The position numbers and the translations under genes are program-made. Shown piece after piece: positions 1 through 5,098 of a DNA stretch of 8,300 nucleotides. The stretch spans positions 1-8,300 of the forward strand of contig JAJQAP010000030.1 of NCBI GenBank assembly GCA_021203745.1. Direction: 5' to 3'. Position 1 is the stretch's first letter, and each line of letters begins with the position of its first letter. Source of the DNA: Coprobacillus sp. Its GTDB lineage: Bacteria; Bacillota_I; Bacilli_A; RFN20; CAG-826. Under the pieces are notes generated by a model. That model did not search any database. It was given only the letters and a program-made list of their open reading frames with translations, and was not told the origin of the DNA.

Positions 1-850
1 CACTTTCAACATAGTGTTCAAATTTAACACCACCTGCATCCGTTTCAGCGCTATTACCTGTAATAGTGCCCCCTTTAATATATAGACCTTGATCATCATT
101 AGTGGAATCACAGTTTGAGTAGATACCACCGCCATCGACTGCGCTGTTACCACTGATTTCTCCCCCATTTATAACAAGGGTTCCATTATCATTATAAATA
201 CCACCACCCTCTTGTCCTGCAGTGTTATTTTTAATAGAACCGCCATTGATTTCTACATATCCTTTATAGTTATAGATACCCCCTCCAAGGTAGTCCGCAC
301 TATTACCTTCAATAATACCGCCATTCATAATAAGGGTACCTTCACTAATAGAGATGCCTCCTCCTGAGCCACCACTTACCCATTCACTATTATAGACATC
401 TTTACCACCGGTTATCTTACCACCAGTATGTTCAGTTGCCGCGCAATCTTCTAGGGTTAAAGAAGCTCCGCTCTTAATACTAATAATACCTTCAGTTTCT
501 TTTGTACCTGCTTCAGAGTAGGCGTTAATATTATGGCCATTTAAACATAGGGTAATACTACTTTCTACCCAGATGGCACAATCTGCACTAGAAAGGGTAA
601 TATCTTCACTAAGATAGAACTTTGTATAACTAGACTGATTAATTACACTCCAAAGAGTGCCGTTTTCATTTGTGGATATATCATTTTGACTAAGGGCATA
701 CCATTCACTGGTGTCATGGTATACTTCTTTTACTTCCCCTTCCCATGTATTAGATCCTATATATCTAGCACTAGTCTCACATGAAGAAAGTACTGTTAAT
801 GCACTAACACCAATTATTAAAGCGGTTAATTTAAGATGCACTCTTTTCAC
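1..850 (-). CDS. Beta-helix repeat lipoprotein, C-terminus beyond window (partial)
   Basis: The frame is open for 283 codons from a GTG start at 850 to the window edge, so the C-terminus is missing. GTG is chosen because AAGGAG (858-863) lies 7 nt upstream and no in-frame ATG is available. Residues 1-24 form a lipoprotein signal peptide: KR at 2-3, a hydrophobic core, and lipobox L-S-S-C with Cys24 as the lipidation site, so the protein should be anchored to the outer face of the membrane. Residues about 49-140 form a cap module with FYLSEDITL (78-86), CLNGHNI (102-108) and SLTLEDC (130-136). At least four rungs follow of the form NGGxIxGNSAxxxGGGIY (about 176-277), typical of right-handed parallel beta-helices of the pectin-lyase/Pmp-like type. 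It starts 29 nt after the 576-residue gene, so it is probably the last visible gene of that operon. Role inferred: surface adhesin or fibre-associated anchor. No catalytic residues can be identified. Confidence 0.85.
   Translation of the reverse strand, partial: MKRVHLKLTALIIGVSALTVLSSCETSARYIGSNTWEGEVKEVYHDTSEWYALSQNDISTNENGTLWSVINQSSYTKFYLSEDITLSSADCAIWVESSITLCLNGHNINAYSEAGTKETEGIISIKSGASLTLEDCAATEHTGGKITGGKDVYNSEWVSGGSGGGISISEGTLIMNGGIIEGNSADYLGGGIYNYKGYVEINGGSIKNNTAGQEGGGIYNDNGTLVINGGEISGNSAVDGGGIYSNCDSTNDDQGLYIKGGTITGNSAETDAGGVKFEHYVES
20..325 (-). repeat. Four beta-helix rungs (NGGxIxGNSAxxGGGIY type)
   Basis: Inside the partial lipoprotein, residues about 176-194, 202-220, 228-245 and 259-277 repeat a GG-x-I-x-(G/N)-N-(S/T)-A core followed by GGGIY or GGV, at intervals of about 26 to 31 residues. 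The array runs to the window edge and may continue. Such Gly/Asn-rich rungs are known from parallel beta-helix surface proteins. The fourth rung is more diverged (AGGVKF in place of GGGIY). Confidence 0.8.
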
Positions 851-857
851 AATGAGA

Positions 858-863
858 CTCCTT
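858..863 (-). promoter_or_regulatory. Ribosome binding site deciding the GTG start
   Basis: Minus-strand AAGGAG is followed by a 7-nt spacer and GTG at 850-848. No ATG in this frame precedes the lipoprotein signal peptide, so this site supports the non-ATG start. Confidence 0.8.
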
Positions 864-879
864 TCATATCTATTTATTA

Positions 880-2610
880 CTAAACTAAGTTTTGTTGCAC
901 TCCATCGACAATGAAGTAGGCATTACTAACAATATTGTTAGTATTACTATTGCTATTACTAATATCAGTGGAACTAAGTTCTAGGACGATAACAAAGTCA
1001 CCAATTGCAGACATAATACCAGAAGTTAAGCTAGAGAATGTACATCCCCATACAGCACTACCATTATCATCGTTGCTATTCCACCAATATTGGGTATTCC
1101 AAAGATTATAATTAGAATCTGACCAATTAATTGTAAAGTCATTAGTTTTTGCAAATCCTGAATACCACATATTATCAGTGTTTGCACTTATGACAAAGTT
1201 AAAGTCAGAATTTATTGACCATAAATTAGGATATTGGACATAGCTATTATAGGCATAAGTGCCAGAATAGGTACTTAAGGTTAGGTTGCTCTCCATATAA
1301 GCAGCACCATCACCATTGAAATAGATAGGATTAGAATAAGTAGTACCATTTGTATAGTGAATTGCCACATTGATATTCACATAGTCTTTGCTAATAAGTG
1401 TTAAGTAACCATTTGAGGCATGATTAATTGAGATTTTATATGAACTATTATCACTATGGATATAGTTAATAGCGCTTTCATAATAATATGTATTTGTTTC
1501 AGTGGAACTAATTTGTACTGAATTAGACTCAGTGATAGATGAGGCACTTGTCACCCCAATATCCGCACCCTCTTTTAGTTCCCCAACAAGATTAATAGTG
1601 GCCCCGCTAGGTAGATAGACACCACCACTAGTTCCTTTTTCTATAACTGGGGTACCACTTAAATTGAGGGTGGCATTACTTGCTGCTAAATAAACGGCAT
1701 AAGAACCGCTACCTCCATTTATCGTCCCGCTAGTCATCGTTAAAGTGGTACCACCATTAAGATAAATAGCTTGGGAGTTAGAGGAGTTTAAACTAATTAA
1801 TCCACTACCTTGACAATCTTCAACTGTTAATGAAGAGCTACTATTTAGATAGAATATATAAGAAGCTGAGCCTGTTAAAGTGTGGTTATTAAGGCATATA
1901 GTAGCACTTACATTTGACCAGTTAAAGTAACTAGAGTTAAGACTAATATCTTCAGTTAGATAGAACTGATAACTACCTGAAGTTAACGTAGTATAAGTGC
2001 TAATATTAGACGAAGTTAACGCAGTCCAACCATCTTCAGTTTTATGATTTTCATCTTCTGATTCTGGCTCAGGTTCTTCCTCTTCGATATAGACAGACTC
2101 ATAAACATCGGAGTGTTGATACTCTGCGTATAGTTTAATTGATAAAGTACGATTTTCTTTTTCCTCAAGTTCGCTTAATACATCTGGATGAATACTCATA
2201 GTTAGAGTTAGTTCAATAGTTGCACTGCTTTCGACTTCACCCGCATAGGTTGTGTATTTTGTGGCTTCACTATCGATGGTAAAACAGAAGTTACCTGTCT
2301 CTTCTTGCACTTTATAGTAAAGCGTTTCACTATCATTATTTTTTATATCTAGATAATAAATCTCTTTATAATTACTTAAACTTTCGACATTTGTGTCTAG
2401 GTTAATGTCTCCACTCACTTGTTCACGATTACCATTACCAGTGTCATGGTAGAGACTAACATCTACATCAAAGGAGTCAATATCTACACCTACAGTGCTA
2501 GATTGATTAACCGCATATCTAGCAGTGGTTAGACTCACACTAAAGAGTAGAGCTAAAATCGCTATAGCTAATACATATTTTGATAAGATAGAAACCTTAG
2601 ATCTACTCAT
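880..2610 (-). CDS. SipW-dependent TasA-like protein with beta-helix C-terminal region
   Basis: 576 residues. Residues 1-32 form a SipW/TasA-type signal peptide: basic SRSK, a hydrophobic stretch (about 12-28) and a TTARY junction, followed by a polar SSTVGVDIDSFDVDV start resembling mature camelysin/TasA chains. Residues about 33-168 form the TasA-like beta-sandwich, including YYLDIKNNDSETLYY (85-99). An acidic Glu/Pro linker (about 176-194) leads to a cap module at 195-270 with FYLTEDISL (216-224) and SLTVEDC (260-266), paralogous to the cap in the next gene. Short beta-helix-like turns follow to about 350, then a Tyr/Asn/Ser/Trp-rich unassigned region (370-576). No transmembrane anchor or sortase motif is visible. 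The start overlaps the sipW stop by 8 nt; AAGGAG is 15 nt upstream, which is long, so translational coupling is likely. It occupies the tasA position of a tapA-sipW-tasA-like operon. Inferred role: secreted minor fibre subunit or tip adhesin. Confidence 0.85.
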   Translation of the reverse strand: MSRSKVSILSKYVLAIAILALLFSVSLTTARYAVNQSSTVGVDIDSFDVDVSLYHDTGNGNREQVSGDINLDTNVESLSNYKEIYYLDIKNNDSETLYYKVQEETGNFCFTIDSEATKYTTYAGEVESSATIELTLTMSIHPDVLSELEEKENRTLSIKLYAEYQHSDVYESVYIEEEEPEPESEDENHKTEDGWTALTSSNISTYTTLTSGSYQFYLTEDISLNSSYFNWSNVSATICLNNHTLTGSASYIFYLNSSSSLTVEDCQGSGLISLNSSNSQAIYLNGGTTLTMTSGTINGGSGSYAVYLAASNATLNLSGTPVIEKGTSGGVYLPSGATINLVGELKEGADIGVTSASSITESNSVQISSTETNTYYYESAINYIHSDNSSYKISINHASNGYLTLISKDYVNINVAIHYTNGTTYSNPIYFNGDGAAYMESNLTLSTYSGTYAYNSYVQYPNLWSINSDFNFVISANTDNMWYSGFAKTNDFTINWSDSNYNLWNTQYWWNSNDDNGSAVWGCTFSSLTSGIMSAIGDFVIVLELSSTDISNSNSNTNNIVSNAYFIVDGVQQNLV

Positions 2611-3172
2611 TATGTCTTTCGTTTTCTCCTTTTTCCTGTTTGTCTTTTTTTCTTGCGGCGTTTATCGCACTTATTGATATATCAATGACTACCCACACCG
2701 CAATAAACGATATAACGACCACTATCATCCCCATACTCGTGGTAATAAAGGACATAAAACCACCACTTGGGTATACTTTAACGACTTTACCAACAATACA
2801 CTCATAACTAACGGGTATACTATCAACTGGTTGCCCCTCTCTATCACCTTGAGTTAGAAAGAGTCCATCTTCATTTATCCCAACAATCCTATGGGTGATA
2901 TAACGCGATTCACTCTCACTATAGTAGGTGATAATATCCTCAATCTCATACTTATCACTTCTTTTATTGATAATCACATCACCGGTATTGATGGTGGGCT
3001 CCATAGAACCTGAACCGACAGTGGCTATACTATAGCCAAACACCGTTGGCATACTGTTATCGTAGGCGTAGCGCTCGATAAGGACATATACCGATATACT
3101 TGCCGCTAGGGCGGCAATAACGATAAGGATTGTATTAAGGGTAATAGAAACCGCTTTGAGGGCTTTTGACAT
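2603..3172 (-). CDS. sipW: Signal peptidase I, SipW / ER (Sec11-like) type
   Basis: 189 residues. This membrane-bound serine protease removes signal peptides from exported proteins; SipW-type enzymes are dedicated to TasA/camelysin-like substrates. An N-terminal membrane segment (about 9-31) is followed by the signature SGSMEPTI (54-61) with nucleophile Ser56, then THRI with His94 replacing the Lys of the prokaryotic type, and TQGD with Asp110. These correspond to Ser47, His87 and Asp106 of Bacillus subtilis SipW. Asp117 is a second conserved-type acid. A C-terminal hydrophobic segment (about 144-167) and a charged cytoplasmic tail follow; two membrane spans are usual in this type. The start is 3 nt after the upstream lipoprotein stop and its 3' end overlaps the next gene, so expression is operonic and probably coupled. 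The likely substrates are encoded in this window at 880-2610, 4122-4790 and 5099-8206. The family assignment is firm; the substrate list is inferred. Confidence 0.95.
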   Translation of the reverse strand: MSKALKAVSITLNTILIVIAALAASISVYVLIERYAYDNSMPTVFGYSIATVGSGSMEPTINTGDVIINKRSDKYEIEDIITYYSESESRYITHRIVGINEDGLFLTQGDREGQPVDSIPVSYECIVGKVVKVYPSGGFMSFITTSMGMIVVVISFIAVWVVIDISISAINAARKKDKQEKGENERHNE

Positions 3173-3175
3173 AGT

Positions 3176-3796
3176 CTACATACTTGTCATCTTGTCATCA
3201 TCGAATTTAGCGATATATCCATCAATGGTAATAGTAAGGGAATAAACCATCCCATTTTGTCCCGCTTTGGTGTCGTTCTCATCACTGACATCGGGATCCC
3301 AATACCAATAAAGGGTAAAGGTTGAACTCGCTCCCGCCCCAATTAGCTCTTTTTCCACTTTAAAGTCATTTGCTCTTGTCCAAGTGTCAACAACTGGAGT
3401 GTTATCTCTATCTAGTTTATAGACCATCGCAATATCATACTCATTCTCTTCACTGAGACTGATTGAGAAGGTCATCTCATCTTTGCTCGTATTAACAAGA
3501 TTAAAGGTATAAGTACCACTGACCCCTGGAGCAATCATCGTCGATCCAAAGGTGTCGTTATTAAAGATATTTAAATTAGACTGGTCAGACCATGACCCGC
3601 CTTCATCCGAGAGGGTAAAAGTTGGAGCATAGGGTGTATCAGAACCCTCTTCACTTTCACTTGGGAAGTACTCTCCTGTTGGCAAATCTTCACTTGTTTC
3701 TGGAGTGTCTTCTGGAACAATCGAATATATAGTACAAGAAGATAAAAGCATCGCTAAGATTGGTAAAAGGATAAATGACTTTTTCTTTTTACTCAT
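3176..3796 (-). CDS. Lipoprotein in the tapA position of a sipW operon
   Basis: 206 residues. The signal peptide has KKKK at 3-6, a hydrophobic core (8-18) and lipobox L-S-S-C with Cys21, so the mature protein should be lipid-anchored outside the cell. Residues 22-57 form an acidic, Pro/Ser-rich tether. Residues about 58-193 look like one beta-sandwich of the TasA/camelysin kind: MIAPGVSGTYTFNLVNTS (87-104), FTLYWYWDPD (160-169), a DENDTKAG segment (172-179) and a final YSLTITIDGYI strand (185-195). No catalytic motif is seen. The start is supported by AAGGAG (3805-3810) 8 nt upstream. It is 3 nt upstream of sipW. By position it matches TapA of Bacillus subtilis, which anchors and helps assemble TasA fibres, but the sequence is not recognisably TapA and B. 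subtilis TapA is not a lipoprotein. Inferred role: membrane-tethered fibre anchor or assembly factor. Confidence 0.8.
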   Translation of the reverse strand: MSKKKKSFILLPILAMLLSSCTIYSIVPEDTPETSEDLPTGEYFPSESEEGSDTPYAPTFTLSDEGGSWSDQSNLNIFNNDTFGSTMIAPGVSGTYTFNLVNTSKDEMTFSISLSEENEYDIAMVYKLDRDNTPVVDTWTRANDFKVEKELIGAGASSTFTLYWYWDPDVSDENDTKAGQNGMVYSLTITIDGYIAKFDDDKMTSM

Positions 3797-3837
3797 AACT
3801 TTTTCTCCTTTCTATATATCGTTGGACTAGCCTTCAT
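3793..3837 (-). CDS. Possible 14-codon leader ORF overlapping the lipoprotein start
   Basis: A tiny Lys-rich ORF (MKASPTIYRKEKKL) begins at 3837, has AGAGG (3846-3850) 8 nt upstream, and ends in TGA overlapping the lipoprotein ATG as ATGA. An in-frame ATG at 3879 would give 28 residues (beginning MSSKKKFKYKEDF) but lacks a good ribosome binding site. The lipoprotein also has its own strong site inside this ORF. It could be a translational-coupling leader, or chance in an AT-rich region. Confidence 0.35.
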   Translation of the reverse strand: MKASPTIYRKEKKL

Positions 3838-3898
3838 AGAAAAATCCTCTTTATATTTAAATTTCTTTTTACTAGACATAGATTAAAGCTGTAGGACC

Positions 3899-3940
3899 AC
3901 TAAGGTAGATAAACTGATGATTATCTTTTCTTGCCTTAGT
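3899..3940 (-). promoter_or_regulatory. Compound inverted repeat in the operon leader
   Basis: On the minus strand ACTAAGG (3934-3940) pairs with CCTTAGT (3899-3905), and inside it AGATAA (3921-3926) pairs with TTATCT (3907-3912) around an 8-nt loop. The two helices are separated by an asymmetric internal loop (7 nt on one side, 1 on the other). It could be an mRNA leader structure or an operator. Its outer arm overlaps the candidate -10 box at 3938-3943, so it can act in RNA only if transcription starts further upstream. Confidence 0.35.
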
Positions 3941-4045
3941 ATATTACTATTACTCATTCATATATCGATATGACTTTTGTTAATATGATGTAAGACTAAC
4001 CAAATATTAATTAATCAATTTTATTAGTTTAGATAGATTCCTCAT

Positions 4046-4077
4046 TTCCTAGGTGAGGAGTTTGCCTCACCTAGGAA
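4046..4077 (-). terminator. 13-bp stem-loop after the fibre-subunit gene (terminator or attenuator)
   Basis: TTCCTAGGTGAGG (4046-4058) and its exact complement (4065-4077) form a perfect 13-bp stem around a 6-nt loop, 44 nt after the fibre-subunit stop. It is by far the strongest structure in this gap. The minus-strand RNA continues AAATGAGG without a U-tract, so it is not a canonical intrinsic terminator. It may give partial termination, stabilise the upstream mRNA 3' end, or need a factor. Confidence 0.55.
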
Positions 4078-4121
4078 TAGTATTCTAAGAGGTTAATCTA
4101 CTAAAAATCCTACCTAACTAA

Positions 4122-4790
4122 TTAGTCAGTTGCCGCTTGCGTAGCGGAATAGGCTAATGTGAAGGTAAGGTATTCAACGTTTGTACCAATCCAGGTATCA
4201 AAGGCATCAGCATCGTCACCAAAGCAACCATCTATATCAGATGTCCAAACAACTTCACAGTAGATGTATTTTGCGGTCGCTGTGCTCTCATATGCCGCAC
4301 CTACATCGATTGGACCACTTAATTCAGACAAACCATCTCCTTCGCTTGTATAGCTATCCGCATCTCCTACGAAGAGTTTCACGGCGAAATGATCGTCTAG
4401 AGTCTCAATGTGTTCAGTAGTTGAGGTGTCCCCACCTTCTCTTAATGTGTAACCAAAACCACCCTCTTGAGTAATTGTCACACTAGCGGCAACATTACCA
4501 GAATTTGCTACTGTTGCGGCTAGAATAAGAGAGGATGTGTTTGTTCTTGCAGCATCTGCAGAATATGACTCTTCTGTATATTCCGCTGCACTTGGAGCAG
4601 CATAGGCCTTTACATCTGTTGAATCATTAGCGGTTATTGCTACATCCCAGTAAGCAATTTCAGCAGTGCCTGTCCCTGTCCCAGTAGAAGCATATCTTGC
4701 ATATGTCACTCCGACAGCGCCACCAGCCACCGCCACAGCGGCAAGGCAGGCAATTGTAGACCACATAATCGTTTTCTTTGTTTTTGTCAT
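4122..4790 (-). CDS. TasA/camelysin-like secreted protein, probable major fibre subunit
   Basis: 222 residues, within the usual size of TasA/CalY family subunits. A SipW-type signal peptide (1-32) has TKTKK, a hydrophobic core and a VTYARY junction, as in related proteins. The mature chain begins with a Gly/Thr-rich stretch (36-42), then AEIAYWDVAI (43-52), where TasA-like domains begin their first strand. LAATVANSGNVAASVTI (90-106) is the expected beta-strand pair with an NxGN turn. The C-terminal strands carry YIYCEVVWTSDID (175-187), DAFDTWIG (195-202) and YSATQ (214-218), shared almost motif for motif with the 1035-residue neighbour. Cys178 and Cys189 could form a disulfide. The chain is Ala-, Thr- and Asp-rich with more GC-rich codons than its neighbours, which suits high expression. 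It has its own strong ribosome binding site and flanking stem-loops, so it is probably a separate transcription unit. The monomer-of-a-fibre role is inferred from the family and from nearby sipW. Confidence 0.85.
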   Translation of the reverse strand: MTKTKKTIMWSTIACLAAVAVAGGAVGVTYARYASTGTGTGTAEIAYWDVAITANDSTDVKAYAAPSAAEYTEESYSADAARTNTSSLILAATVANSGNVAASVTITQEGGFGYTLREGGDTSTTEHIETLDDHFAVKLFVGDADSYTSEGDGLSELSGPIDVGAAYESTATAKYIYCEVVWTSDIDGCFGDDADAFDTWIGTNVEYLTFTLAYSATQAATD

Positions 4791-4797
4791 TTTAAAA

Positions 4798-4802
4798 CCT
4801 CC
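4798..4802 (-). promoter_or_regulatory. Strong ribosome binding site of the fibre-subunit gene
   Basis: Minus-strand GGAGG followed by 7 nt (TTTTAAA) before the ATG at 4790. This is the strongest Shine-Dalgarno match in the window, consistent with an abundant structural protein. Confidence 0.85.
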
Positions 4803-4854
4803 AAATAAATTAAATCGTTTTAAGAAATAACATTACGTATATAAGCGCAAGAGA

Positions 4855-4860
4855 ATTATA
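4855..4860 (-). promoter_or_regulatory. Candidate -10 box (TATAAT) of the fibre-subunit gene
   Basis: Perfect TATAAT on the minus strand, predicting a start near 4848 and a leader of about 58 nt. The hexamer 17 nt upstream (CACAGA) is a poor -35, so activator dependence or chance are both possible. Confidence 0.4.
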
Positions 4861-4919
4861 GAATACCAAAAAATAATTCTGTGCACTTTATGATGTATAT
4901 GTAATATTTGGTCTTCTTT

Positions 4920-4949
4920 ATTTTAGTGCATTGAATAATTCAATTGCAA
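4920..4949 (-). promoter_or_regulatory. Candidate sigma-A promoter with internal palindrome
   Basis: TTGCAA (4944-4949) and TAAAAT (4920-4925) are separated by 18 nt on the minus strand, a fair vegetative promoter. The spacer holds the interrupted palindrome TTGAATAATTCAA (4931-4943), where a bound repressor would block RNA polymerase. Transcription from here would give a leader of about 120 nt. Confidence 0.4.
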
Positions 4950-4960
4950 GGGTTTTATAC

Positions 4961-4972
4961 TATACTAGTATA
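4961..4972. promoter_or_regulatory. Palindrome TATACTAGTATA, possible operator
   Basis: A perfect 12-bp palindrome just upstream of the TTGCAA element. Position and symmetry suit a dimeric regulator, but AT-rich DNA yields such sequences by chance. Confidence 0.25.
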
Positions 4973-5006
4973 CTTATTTAACTAGGTACACTTTAGAAGG
5001 GAGTTT

Positions 5007-5026
5007 ATATCTCCTTATGGGGATAT
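5007..5026. other. 8-bp hairpin between terminator and promoter region
   Basis: ATATCTCC (5007-5014) can pair with GGGGATAT (5019-5026) around a 4-nt loop, with one G-T pair. There is no U-tract on the minus strand. It may be a secondary terminator element or an operator. Confidence 0.3.
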
Positions 5027-5052
5027 AATAGACCAATAAATAGGTTGATAAA

Positions 5053-5070
5053 ACCCATCTATAGATGGGT
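5053..5070 (-). terminator. Palindromic intrinsic terminator of the 1035-residue gene
   Basis: ACCCATCTATAGATGGGT is a perfect 18-base palindrome starting 28 nt past the stop codon. On the minus strand it is preceded by AAAAATT and followed by TTTATC after the stem's final U, a short U-tract. On the plus strand it is followed by AATTTTTATA, so it could also work in that direction. Confidence 0.65.
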
Positions 5071-5098
5071 AATTTTTATATGTTTATTAAACTAGCAA

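Larger units (their letters stand above)
3797..4121. other. Intergenic leader of the lipoprotein-sipW operon
   Basis: About 325 nt without a substantial gene. Starting from the fibre-subunit stop it holds a GC-containing stem-loop (4046-4077), an AT-rich stretch, a 10-bp palindrome ATATCGATAT (3962-3971), a compound inverted repeat (3899-3940), the possible small ORF (3793-3837) and the lipoprotein ribosome binding site (3805-3810). A -10-like TATACT sits at 3938-3943, but I see no convincing -35 partner, so the operon promoter is not firmly located. Confidence 0.6.
4791..5098. other. Intergenic region upstream of the fibre-subunit gene
   Basis: About 308 nt with no credible ORF. In transcription order it contains the terminator of the 1035-residue gene (5053-5070), an 8-bp hairpin (5007-5026), a palindrome TATACTAGTATA (4961-4972), candidate promoter elements with an interrupted palindrome between them (4920-4949), the AGTGCA/TGCACT inverted repeat (4925-4930 and 4882-4887), a consensus -10 box (4855-4860) and the ribosome binding site. 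Confidence 0.65.

Noticed and set aside
847..867. Six-codon ORF (ATGAAAGGAGTC...) before the GTG start
   Set aside because: Its ATG overlaps the Shine-Dalgarno sequence of the lipoprotein and it has no ribosome binding site of its own.
711..914. 67-codon plus-strand ORF
   Set aside because: It lies antisense to the lipoprotein N-terminus and the 576-residue gene's 3' end, with no ribosome binding site or recognisable domain.
4181..4420. 79-codon plus-strand ORF rich in His, Arg and Leu
   Set aside because: It is antisense to the well-supported TasA-like gene; the composition is what the complement of Asp/Ala/Thr codons gives, and no start signal is visible.
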